A stretch of DNA of 64,000 nucleotides from JAWXCE01 sp034440495 (lineage in GTDB: Bacteria; Pseudomonadota; Alphaproteobacteria; Rhizobiales; Rhodomicrobiaceae): contig JAWXCE010000042.1 of NCBI GenBank assembly GCA_034440495.1, positions 1-64,000 on the forward strand, in the 5' to 3' direction. Each line of letters begins with the position of its first letter. Position 1 is the first letter of the stretch. Below, in pieces: positions 16,389-24,151 of this stretch. Under the pieces are notes generated by a model. It had not been told where the DNA came from. It made no database searches and worked only from the letters and a program-made list of their open reading frames with translations. Position numbers and translations under genes: made by a program.

Positions 16389-17810
16389 ATGAAAAACGAT
16401 ATTGTCACCCGGTTCGCGCCATCGCCGACAGGATATCTCCATATCGGCGGAGCCCGGACGGCCCTGTTCAACTGGCTTTACGCTAAGGCCAAGGGCGGCC
16501 GGATGCTTCTGCGCATCGAGGACACCGACCGCGCCCGCTCGAGCGACGCCGCGATTGACGCGATCATCGACGGCCTGAAATGGCTGGAACTGCATTGGGA
16601 CGGTGAGCCGGTGTTTCAGTTCGCGCGCGCGGCGCGGCATCGCGAGGCTGTGGAGCAGTTGCTGGAGTCGGGCGGCGCTTACCGCTGCTATTCAACGCCG
16701 GAGGATTTGGCCGCGATGCGCGAACGCGCCGCCGCCGAGGGGCGCGCGCCAGGTTATGACGGCACATGGCGCGACCGTGACCCCGGCGATGCGTCGCATG
16801 GCGTTAAACCTGCCATCCGTCTGCGCGCGCCGAAGGATGGGCAAACCGTGATCGACGACCAGGTGCAGGGCCGCGTCGTGTTCGAGAATAAAAACCTTGA
16901 TGACCTCGTGTTGCTTCGCAGCGATGGCACGCCGACGTACATGCTCGCCGTCGTGGTGGATGATCACGATATGGGCGTAACGCACGTCATTCGCGGCGAC
17001 GACCACCTCACGAACGGTGGCCGCCAATCGCAGATCATTTCAGCCCTCGGCTGGGATGTGCCGGTGTACGCGCATTTGCCGCTCATACACGGGCCGGACG
17101 GGACCAAGCTGTCGAAGCGCCACGGGGCGCTTGGCGTTGAGGCGTATCGTGAGATGGGCTTCCTGCCCGCCACGATGCGCAATTATTTGGCGCGCCTCGG
17201 CTGGGCGCACGGCGACGATGAAATCATGTCCACGGAGCAAATGGTGGAGTGGTTTGATTTCGGCGGCATGGGCCGTTCACCCGCACGCCTCGACTTCGCG
17301 AAAATAGAGAACCTGAACGGCCATTATATCCGTCACACAGACGATGCGGCGCTGACGGCGCAACTAAAAACCGCCCTGCCCCACCTCCCCGGTGGCCCCG
17401 CGCTTCTTGAAAGTATGGCCGGAACGGGTTTGGCGACCTTGCAGGAGGCGATGCCGGGCCTTAAGGAGCGCGCTAAAACTCTGGTCGAACTTACGGACAA
17501 CGCGCAATTCCTGTTCGCCAAGCGCCCGCTTGCCATGGACGCAAAAGCCGCCGCACTTCTGACAGATGAGGCCAAAAGTCATCTGAAAGCGCTTGCTATC
17601 CGTTTTGAGAGTCTAGAGCCGTGGGACGCCCCCTCGACCGAAGCCGTGGTTCGTAGCTATGCGGAGAAAACCAGCGCTAAACTTGGGGCGGTCGCGCAGC
17701 CACTTCGCGCGGCGCTGACGGGACGTGCTACATCGCCCGGTATTTTCGATGTTCTCGCCGTGTTGGGGCGCGCCGAGGCGATTGGGCGCCTGCGCGACCA
17801 GAGCAAATAA
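16389..17810 (+). CDS. gltX: Glutamate-tRNA ligase
   Basis: A 473-residue class I aminoacyl-tRNA synthetase that charges tRNA-Glu, and possibly tRNA-Gln where glutaminylation is indirect. The ATP-binding HIGH motif appears as 'APSPTGYLHIGGARTALFNWLYA' (residues 9-31, in part) and the KMSKS motif as 'DGTKLSKRHGA'. ATG at 16389-16391 puts the motif at the normal distance; the longer frame to 16344 is not needed. It is the only tRNA synthetase gene here apart from thrS. gltA follows 190 bp downstream in the same direction. Confidence 0.97.
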   Translation: MKNDIVTRFAPSPTGYLHIGGARTALFNWLYAKAKGGRMLLRIEDTDRARSSDAAIDAIIDGLKWLELHWDGEPVFQFARAARHREAVEQLLESGGAYRCYSTPEDLAAMRERAAAEGRAPGYDGTWRDRDPGDASHGVKPAIRLRAPKDGQTVIDDQVQGRVVFENKNLDDLVLLRSDGTPTYMLAVVVDDHDMGVTHVIRGDDHLTNGGRQSQIISALGWDVPVYAHLPLIHGPDGTKLSKRHGALGVEAYREMGFLPATMRNYLARLGWAHGDDEIMSTEQMVEWFDFGGMGRSPARLDFAKIENLNGHYIRHTDDAALTAQLKTALPHLPGGPALLESMAGTGLATLQEAMPGLKERAKTLVELTDNAQFLFAKRPLAMDAKAAALLTDEAKSHLKALAIRFESLEPWDAPSTEAVVRSYAEKTSAKLGAVAQPLRAALTGRATSPGIFDVLAVLGRAEAIGRLRDQSK

Positions 17811-18000
17811 TAGTATAACGGAAAAGCAAAGCCAAGCCCCCGCAAAAAAGCTGGTTGACGCTACCCGGTTTGAGTTTGAAGTGGCTGACGAATTCTTTAT
17901 CGCACTGCGAAAAGACGTTTACGCAACGCACAATTTTTGTAACATGAACGCAGTATGAAGGTTTAAGCGAAACGATCCGATTCAGGGAGACTGCTACACC

Positions 18001-19329
18001 ATGTCCGACACGCAGACGCCACTCCCGCCGCATGGGCACAATCAGCAACCGCACTCAGCCTTGTCCCTCAACGGGAAAACCGTTGAGTTTCCCGTATACT
18101 CCGGCTCCATCGGCCCGGATGTGGTCGACATATCGAAGCTTTACGCTCAGACCGGCGCGTTCACTTACGACCCTGGCTTCACATCCACCGCAAGCTGCAA
18201 ATCGGCCATCACGTTTATCGATGGTGACGAGGGCGTGCTGCTGTATCGCGGTTACCCAATCGACCAACTCGCCGAGCAGGGCGATTTTCTGGAGACCTGC
18301 CACCTGCTTCTGTACGGCGATTTGCCGTCGCGCCACCAGTATCTGGACTTCAAAAACCGCGTCACCTATCACACCTTGCTGCACGAGCAGATGAGCCGGT
18401 TTTATACGGGCTTCCGCCGTGACGCACACCCAATGGCGGTTATGGTTGGCGTGGTTGGCGCGCTGTCCGCGTTCTATCACGACTCGCTGGATATCACCGA
18501 CCCCGTGCAGCGCGACATTGCGGCGCTGCGAATGATCGGCAAAATGCCGACAATCGCGGCGATGGCCTACAAATACTCCGTCGGCCAGCCGTTCATCTAT
18601 CCGCGCAACGATCTGGATTACGCCGCCAACTTCCTCTACATGACCTTCGCCGTGCCGTGTGAGGAGTATAAGATCAACCCTATTCTGGCGCGCGCTATGG
18701 ATCGCATCTTCATCCTGCACGCCGACCATGAGCAGAACGCATCCACTTCCACTGTGCGGCTTGCCGGGTCGTCGGGCGCAAACCCATTCGCCTGTATCGC
18801 GGCGGGGATTGCGTGCCTGTGGGGGCCAGCCCATGGCGGCGCGAACGAGGCGGCGTTAAAAATGCTGACAGAAATCGGCACGGTTGACCGCATTCCTGAA
18901 TTTATCGCTAAGGCGAAAGACAAAAACAGCAACTTTCGTCTCAGCGGTTTCGGCCATCGGGTTTACAAAAACTACGATCCGCGCGCCAAGGTGATGCAAA
19001 CCACCTGCAAGGAAGTGCTGGAAATCACCGGAACGAAAAACGATCCGCTGCTTCAGGTGGCGATGGAGCTGGAGCGCATCGCACTGGAAGACGAGTATTT
19101 CGTGGAGCGCAAACTCTATCCGAATATCGACTTCTATTCGGGCATTACGCTGAAAGCGCTGGGCTTCCCAACCTCAATGTTCACCGTGCTCTTCGCCATC
19201 GCCCGGACAGTGGGCTGGATCGCGCAGTGGAAGGAAATGATCGTCGATCCGGACCAGAAAATCGGCCGCCCGCGCCAGCTTTACGTTGGGCCGGAAAAGC
19301 GCGATTATGTAGCGCTTGAATCCCGCTAA
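18001..19329 (+). CDS. gltA: Citrate synthase
   Basis: A 442-residue hexameric type II citrate synthase, condensing acetyl-CoA and oxaloacetate in the TCA cycle. Recognisable segments include 'TFIDGDEGVLLYRGYPIDQLAE', 'HADHEQNASTSTVRLAGSSGANPFACIAAGIA' (catalytic His region), 'GFGHRVYKNYDPRAKVM' and 'YFVERKLYPNIDFYSGI' (catalytic Asp). AGGGAGA precedes the ATG. The 190-bp leader is AT-rich and probably contains the promoter, but I could not fix a convincing -35/-10 pair. It converges on lpxB, as is usual in this order. Confidence 0.97.
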   Translation: MSDTQTPLPPHGHNQQPHSALSLNGKTVEFPVYSGSIGPDVVDISKLYAQTGAFTYDPGFTSTASCKSAITFIDGDEGVLLYRGYPIDQLAEQGDFLETCHLLLYGDLPSRHQYLDFKNRVTYHTLLHEQMSRFYTGFRRDAHPMAVMVGVVGALSAFYHDSLDITDPVQRDIAALRMIGKMPTIAAMAYKYSVGQPFIYPRNDLDYAANFLYMTFAVPCEEYKINPILARAMDRIFILHADHEQNASTSTVRLAGSSGANPFACIAAGIACLWGPAHGGANEAALKMLTEIGTVDRIPEFIAKAKDKNSNFRLSGFGHRVYKNYDPRAKVMQTTCKEVLEITGTKNDPLLQVAMELERIALEDEYFVERKLYPNIDFYSGITLKALGFPTSMFTVLFAIARTVGWIAQWKEMIVDPDQKIGRPRQLYVGPEKRDYVALESR

Positions 19330-19380
19330 CAAGGTCTAGCCGCCGCCTCGGCGTGGATACTTGTTATAAAACTCAGACCT

Positions 19381-20601
19381 TTAAGACGCCTTCTTCAAGA
19401 CCGGCGCGGCTGTCCTTGCTGGCAACATATTTGTGTCCATCGCGCCCAAGGTAATCTCGGCGGCGCGGTCACTCGGGGTTGTATTCTCAAGAAGCATTTT
19501 CGCGCGGATGGTGGAAAGCGCGGCGAGTTGGCGGCGGCGCTCCGGCGTATCGTTCAACAGAGGCGCAAGGGTCGCGCTGAGGCGTTCAGACTCGCACTCT
19601 TCCTGGATCAATTCAGGAAACACATTCTCCGCCAGCACATGGTTCGCCAGAACGATTGAAGATACGTTCAGCAAGAACCGCAGCTTGGCCGTAAGTGGCC
19701 CCACCCGGTAGGCGACAACCATCGGCGCACCAGCCATCGCGAGTTCCAAAGTAACCGTGCCGGACGCGGCGAGTGACGCATCGGCCAGCCGGAACGCCTT
19801 AAATTTATCCTCCTCACCCGAAACCAGATGCGGGCGCACCGGCCATTGCGCTAATGCGGCCTCAATCATTGGCCGCACGCTTGGCACGGCGGGCACAATG
19901 ACCTCAAGGGGGCCAACACGTTTTACGAGACGCCCGATGGCTTCTCCGAACGGCTGCATTAGGTGCCGCACTTCATTCGGGCGGCTACCGGGGAGCACGC
20001 ATAGTACCGGCCGACCAGCCGCCAGCCCAAGCTTCAGGTGCAGTTCGCGCGGATTAAGCGAATCGATCCATGGCTGCTTTTCAATCATCGGGTGGCCGAC
20101 ATAGCTGCACAATGGGCCGCCAAGACGCACGTGGGCGTCAGGCTCAAATGGCAGCAGCGCCAGCAGATGATCTACATAAGGCTTCATTTTACGCGCGCGG
20201 CCTGGGCGCCACGCCCACACCGTCGGGCTTACATAATTCACGATGGGCACGTCTGGCATCGTGCGGCGGATGCGCTTAGCGATGGGGTGCGTAAACTCCG
20301 GGCTGTCGATTATCACCGCGAGATCGGGATGAATGGCGCGGGCGGCATCCACAGTCTGATAAACCCGGCGAACCAGCTTTGGAAGCCTCGCCAGGATCGC
20401 GGCTGGCCCCATTACGGCCACGTCCGACATCGGGAAAATAGATTTCAGCCCTTCGGCTTCCATGTGTTCGCCGCCGACGCCAGAGAATATCAGCGGCGTT
20501 TGCGAGCGTGCGCGCATGGCGGACATCAGTTTGGCGCCCAGTAGATCGCCGGAATGTTCGCCAGCCACCACGAAAATATGGCGCGATCTTTGCTTCATCA
20601 T
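19381..20601 (-). CDS. lpxB: Lipid-A-disaccharide synthase
   Basis: A 406-residue GT-B glycosyltransferase of the inner membrane that joins UDP-2,3-diacylglucosamine and lipid X into lipid A disaccharide phosphate. Features are 'IFVVAGEHSGDLLGAKLM' at the N-terminus, 'DSPEFTHPIAKR', 'YVSPTVWAWRPGRARKM', 'LPGSRPNEVRHL', and 'ASGTVTLELAMAGAPMVVAYR' near the C-terminus. It is the last gene of the lpxD-fabZ-lpxA-lpxI-lpxB run, separated from lpxI by 100 bp. It ends close to the convergent gltA gene. Confidence 0.96.
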   Translation of the reverse strand: MMKQRSRHIFVVAGEHSGDLLGAKLMSAMRARSQTPLIFSGVGGEHMEAEGLKSIFPMSDVAVMGPAAILARLPKLVRRVYQTVDAARAIHPDLAVIIDSPEFTHPIAKRIRRTMPDVPIVNYVSPTVWAWRPGRARKMKPYVDHLLALLPFEPDAHVRLGGPLCSYVGHPMIEKQPWIDSLNPRELHLKLGLAAGRPVLCVLPGSRPNEVRHLMQPFGEAIGRLVKRVGPLEVIVPAVPSVRPMIEAALAQWPVRPHLVSGEEDKFKAFRLADASLAASGTVTLELAMAGAPMVVAYRVGPLTAKLRFLLNVSSIVLANHVLAENVFPELIQEECESERLSATLAPLLNDTPERRRQLAALSTIRAKMLLENTTPSDRAAEITLGAMDTNMLPARTAAPVLKKAS

Positions 20602-20701
20602 CGACCCCCGTCAAAGACGAATACGGCATTTATCAGAAGTGTTCTTGCGCCGTTCTTTATATTTATGGGCTAGATTACCGCAATCGCCGGAGGTTGTCCG
20701 G

Positions 20702-21595
20702 TCACGCTTCATTACTGATTTTTTCAAATGGGGTGTCGTCATGTTCGTCAACGCCAACGACGAAAAGTCCGAGCGATTCCGCCGTTTCAAGCATTAATTG
20801 CGGATTAGCCACCAGCACGCGCCCGGCCGCGACGGCGATCCCACGCAAACCAGCGGCAGCGGCCAGTTCAACGGTGTTGGGGCCAATGGCTGGCATATCG
20901 ACGCGCAGTTCCTGGCCCGGTTTGGAGCATTTGACCAGCACGCCGCTGGCGCTTTTCAGCCCCCATTGATGAAGCCGGGCGCAACGGCGCAGCATTTCGT
21001 CGGTGCCCTCGGCCGCCTCGACAGCGAGCACATAACCGCGCGACACAGCCGCCGCCTGGCCAACATCCAGCGCGCCCAACGCCCTTACCACTTTCAGACC
21101 CAGCGCAATGTCCGTCAGGTCTTTCGCCGAAGGCTGCAGTTGCCCTAACGGCCCGCGCGGGGCAACGAGATGTGGCGCGATATCGTGCGCCCCGACAACC
21201 CGAAATCCCTTCGATTCAAACAGGCGCACGACGCGCGACAGGACGCTGTCGTCCCCACCCTGCATGAGCTTAAAGATGGAGGGAAGGTTGTAGAAAAAGC
21301 CGCCGTCCGGCCTGATATCCATCAGTTGGGGGCGTTTTAGGCTGCCGACCAGCACAACATCCTTACAGCCAGTACGGTGAAGCGTCTGGAAAATTTTGCC
21401 AATCTCGCCCCAGCGCATCATGGTGTGCGGAAACGCTCTCAGACCGGCGTCGGAGTTGCCCCGAAACGCCAGAACATGCAGCGATCGGCCACTTTTGGCC
21501 GCCGCCTCAACAACCGCCAGAGGTAGTGCGCCGCCGCCTGCGATAACGCCTAGCGGCTGCGTTGTGTCCCCCGAAATCTGATTTCGTTGAAGCAT
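20702..21595 (-). CDS. lpxI: UDP-2,3-diacylglucosamine pyrophosphatase LpxI
   Basis: A 297-residue DUF1009/LpxI protein that hydrolyses UDP-2,3-diacylglucosamine to lipid X, the step done by LpxH in enterics. The N-terminal 'LGVIAGGGALPLAVVEAAAKSG' and the C-terminal 'GLRGIAVAAGRVLVANPQLMLETAESLGLFVVGV' are characteristic. I chose ATG at 21593-21595, one base after the lpxA stop codon. An alternative ATG at 21607 would overlap lpxA by 11 bases. Its position between lpxA and lpxB matches its order in the pathway. Confidence 0.94.
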   Translation of the reverse strand: MLQRNQISGDTTQPLGVIAGGGALPLAVVEAAAKSGRSLHVLAFRGNSDAGLRAFPHTMMRWGEIGKIFQTLHRTGCKDVVLVGSLKRPQLMDIRPDGGFFYNLPSIFKLMQGGDDSVLSRVVRLFESKGFRVVGAHDIAPHLVAPRGPLGQLQPSAKDLTDIALGLKVVRALGALDVGQAAAVSRGYVLAVEAAEGTDEMLRRCARLHQWGLKSASGVLVKCSKPGQELRVDMPAIGPNTVELAAAAGLRGIAVAAGRVLVANPQLMLETAESLGLFVVGVDEHDDTPFEKISNEA

Positions 21596-21596
21596 A

Positions 21597-22400
21597 TCAG
21601 CCGCCATTGGCGCGCGGCACACACAGCGAACGGTCGGATTGCGCCTTGATGAACGTCACAATGCGCTGGACGCCCGCATCGCCGTCAAACATGGCCTCAA
21701 CGTCGCTTAACCGCTCCATCAGGGTACCTTCTGTCGAGAAAAGCAAACGGTAAGCCTTGCGCAGGGCATGAATTTGCTCACGCTCGAAACCGTGACGCTT
21801 TAGTCCTACAATGTTCAGACCGGCCAGAGCGGCGCGGTTGCCAAGCACAATGCCAAACGGAATAACGTCATTTTCAACGCCCGACATGCCGCCAACAAAA
21901 GCATAAGCGCCGATGCGCACCCACTGATGCACGGCCGACAATCCGCCCAGGCTGGCATAATCCTCCACCACGCAATGGCCACCTAGAGTGGCGTTGTTGA
22001 CGAGAAGCACATTGTTGCCGATGCGGCAATCATGCGCCACGTGCGATCCTGCCAGAAAAAGACCGTTGGCTCCGATTTCGGTGACGAGGCCGCCAGCCTC
22101 GGTGCCGCCGTTCATGGTGACATATTCGCGGATAACGTTGCGAGAGCCAATCACCAGGCGGCTGGCCTCGCCGCGAAACTTACGGTCTTGCGGATTGTGG
22201 CCAAGCGAGGCGAAGGGGAAGATCTCGGTGCCTTCGCCAATTTTCGTATGGCCTGAGATGACCACATGGGAATGAACGCGCACATTGTCCGCTATTTCAA
22301 CATGTGCACCAATCACGCAGAACGGGCCAATCTCCACGCCCTCACCCAGTTGCGCTGCAGGATCGACTGCTGCGGCGGCGTGAACATGTGTTGATGCCAT
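21597..22400 (-). CDS. lpxA: Acyl-ACP--UDP-N-acetylglucosamine O-acyltransferase
   Basis: A 267-residue left-handed beta-helix acyltransferase, first enzyme of lipid A synthesis. It begins 'VHAAAAVDPAAQLGEGVEIGPFCVIGAHVEI' and carries hexapeptide repeats throughout. The catalytic histidine lies in 'LAGSHVAHDCRIGNNV', and the C-terminus has 'GLKRHGFEREQIHALRKAYRLLF'. The length and motifs are standard. It follows fabZ by about 60 bp and is followed directly by lpxI. Confidence 0.97.
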   Translation of the reverse strand: MASTHVHAAAAVDPAAQLGEGVEIGPFCVIGAHVEIADNVRVHSHVVISGHTKIGEGTEIFPFASLGHNPQDRKFRGEASRLVIGSRNVIREYVTMNGGTEAGGLVTEIGANGLFLAGSHVAHDCRIGNNVLLVNNATLGGHCVVEDYASLGGLSAVHQWVRIGAYAFVGGMSGVENDVIPFGIVLGNRAALAGLNIVGLKRHGFEREQIHALRKAYRLLFSTEGTLMERLSDVEAMFDGDAGVQRIVTFIKAQSDRSLCVPRANGG

Positions 22401-22461
22401 GAGGTATGAGTTCCGTGAGCTGAAGGAAAGCGCGTAGTCGGTTTGCGCATGGCAAATTCAG

Positions 22462-22977
22462 TTAGACGCCGGGCGTGTTTTCGAGGCTGCGCGGATCGAT
22501 AATCATCGCGCTGACTTCCGCCTCGGCGACAATCTGTCCGTTAACCCGCACGGTTCCATCGAAACGCCAGACCCGTCCACGGTTACGCCGCTTACTGACA
22601 TGGTAATAAACCGTATCGCCGGGCACAACCGGGCGGCGGAAGCGCGCTTTGTCGATTGTCATGAAATAAACAAGCTGCGGCTCATAGTTGGTGCCCAAGT
22701 TACTAACGCATAAGGCGCCTGCGGTCTGCGCGATGCCCTCGATAAGGAGAACGCCTGGCATGACGGGGAAGTTCGGGAAGTGACCCTGAAAATGCGGCTC
22801 ATTATAGGTGACATTTTTAACCCCAACCGCCGAGGTGTCTCCATCCATATCGATAATTTTATCGATCATAAGAAAAGGATAACGGTGCGGCAGGAGTTTC
22901 ATGATCTCCGCAATATCAGCCGTCTTCAGCTCTTTTTTTGTTCCGCCGCCGTCCAAAGGCTGATCCTCCATGCCCAT
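22462..22977 (-). CDS. fabZ: 3-hydroxyacyl-ACP dehydratase FabZ
   Basis: A 171-residue hot-dog-fold dehydratase for fatty-acid elongation. The core 'EIMKLLPHRYPFLMIDKIID' and the catalytic His/Glu segment 'HFQGHFPNFPVMPGVLLIEG' are intact. It has an extra Gly/Lys-rich N-terminal tail of about 20 residues. ATG at 22977 was chosen; a second ATG at 22968 would remove only three residues. Its place between lpxD and lpxA is the usual one and links the fatty-acid and lipid A pathways. Confidence 0.96.
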   Translation of the reverse strand: MGMEDQPLDGGGTKKELKTADIAEIMKLLPHRYPFLMIDKIIDMDGDTSAVGVKNVTYNEPHFQGHFPNFPVMPGVLLIEGIAQTAGALCVSNLGTNYEPQLVYFMTIDKARFRRPVVPGDTVYYHVSKRRNRGRVWRFDGTVRVNGQIVAEAEVSAMIIDPRSLENTPGV

Positions 22978-23020
22978 CAAGCTTTCTGCTTAACTCAAAA
23001 CCATCGCGTTTTCATCCGGG

Positions 23021-24070
23021 TCAAGCATTCTTTCTGCGCGCTAGCCGTTTCATGAGGGCCAGCTCGCGCGCCCATAGCAATAACGGTTGCGCGGGAGAGC
23101 CTCCCCAGCGGGTGCCGCGAGGAATATTTTCAATGACGCCGCTTTGCGCCGCTATTTGCGCTCCCGCTCCAATCCGTAAGTGCCCGCCGACCGCACTTTG
23201 CCCCGCCATGACGACAAAATCCTCCAGTTCCGTGCTGCCGGCAATACCGACCTGCGCTACAATCACGCAGTGACGTCCGATGCGGACGTTATGCGCGATC
23301 TGCACCAGATTGTCGATTTTTGTTCCTTCGCCAATGACCGTATCGCGCAGCGCGCCACGGTCAATAGTGGTGTTCGCGCCGATTTCGACATGATCCTGAA
23401 TGATTACTCTGCCAATCTGCGGCACCTTGAAGTGGCCCGACGGCCCCATTGCGAAGCCGAAGCCATCCTGGCCGATGGTTGCGCCTGCATGTATGATGAC
23501 ATTGTTGCCGATCAGAGCATGGGTTATTACCGCGCGGGGCCCGATGTAGCAGTTGCGGCCAATGCAGCAGCGATATCCGACGACAGCGCCAGCCGCTATG
23601 CGCGTTCCCGCGCCAATCTGCGCTTCTGGCCCGATCACGGCGTTCGGTTCAACTATGACATCATCTTCGAGCCGGGCGGTTGAGTCTATCGCGATGCCGT
23701 GTTGCGGCTCTGCTTTCGACGGCGCGGCTATTTTCGACTGGCCTGCATCGGGGTAAAACAACCACAACGCTTTTGCGAAAGCGCGATAGGGGTCGTTGGT
23801 GGTCAGAGTGACGACGCCGTGTGGGGCTTTTGCGGCATGCTTGGGATGCACGAAGCACGCGGACGCCGTTGTGGCAGTGAACTGATCTAAATATTTCGGA
23901 TTATCGAAAAAGCTAACATGACCACCCGTGGCGACATCCAGCGGACTAACATCGTGAATGAGAGTTTCACCTATAACCGGACAGCGATCGTTTAACGTTG
24001 AATTGGTTTGCAGTGCGAGCGCTTCCGTCGGCAAGGCCGACGCGCGCTGAAAGAAGCCAGGGTGTTCCAT
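23021..24070 (-). CDS. lpxD: UDP-3-O-(3-hydroxyacyl)glucosamine N-acyltransferase
   Basis: A 349-residue hexapeptide-repeat acyltransferase adding the N-linked hydroxyacyl chain in lipid A synthesis. The N-terminus 'MEHPGFFQRA' is typical. An N-terminal uridine-binding domain (to about residue 110) leads into the beta-helix ('ARLEDDVIVEPNAVIGPEAQIG...'). The catalytic His region reads 'VQIAHNVRIGRHCVIVAQVGIAGS'. ATG at 24068-24070 is preferred over ATG at 24100, which lies inside the hairpin between bamA and lpxD. Confidence 0.96.
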   Translation of the reverse strand: MEHPGFFQRASALPTEALALQTNSTLNDRCPVIGETLIHDVSPLDVATGGHVSFFDNPKYLDQFTATTASACFVHPKHAAKAPHGVVTLTTNDPYRAFAKALWLFYPDAGQSKIAAPSKAEPQHGIAIDSTARLEDDVIVEPNAVIGPEAQIGAGTRIAAGAVVGYRCCIGRNCYIGPRAVITHALIGNNVIIHAGATIGQDGFGFAMGPSGHFKVPQIGRVIIQDHVEIGANTTIDRGALRDTVIGEGTKIDNLVQIAHNVRIGRHCVIVAQVGIAGSTELEDFVVMAGQSAVGGHLRIGAGAQIAAQSGVIENIPRGTRWGGSPAQPLLLWARELALMKRLARRKNA

Positions 24071-24089
24071 ATCAAAGTCACTCAATAAA

Positions 24090-24111
24090 TCAGGCCCCAT
24101 CTGGGGCCTGA
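24090..24111 (-). terminator. Perfect hairpin between bamA and lpxD (partial terminator or processing site)
   Basis: Two 10-base arms, TCAGGCCCCA and TGGGGCCTGA, pair perfectly across a two-base centre. On the minus strand the hairpin is followed by ATTTATTG, which is U-rich but not a clean U-run. It lies 40 bases after the bamA stop and 20 before the lpxD start. It may reduce readthrough or protect the bamA end. Confidence 0.6.
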
Positions 24112-24151
24112 GAGCATACTGGAATATAAATTATCGCGGAGCAAAGAGAGA

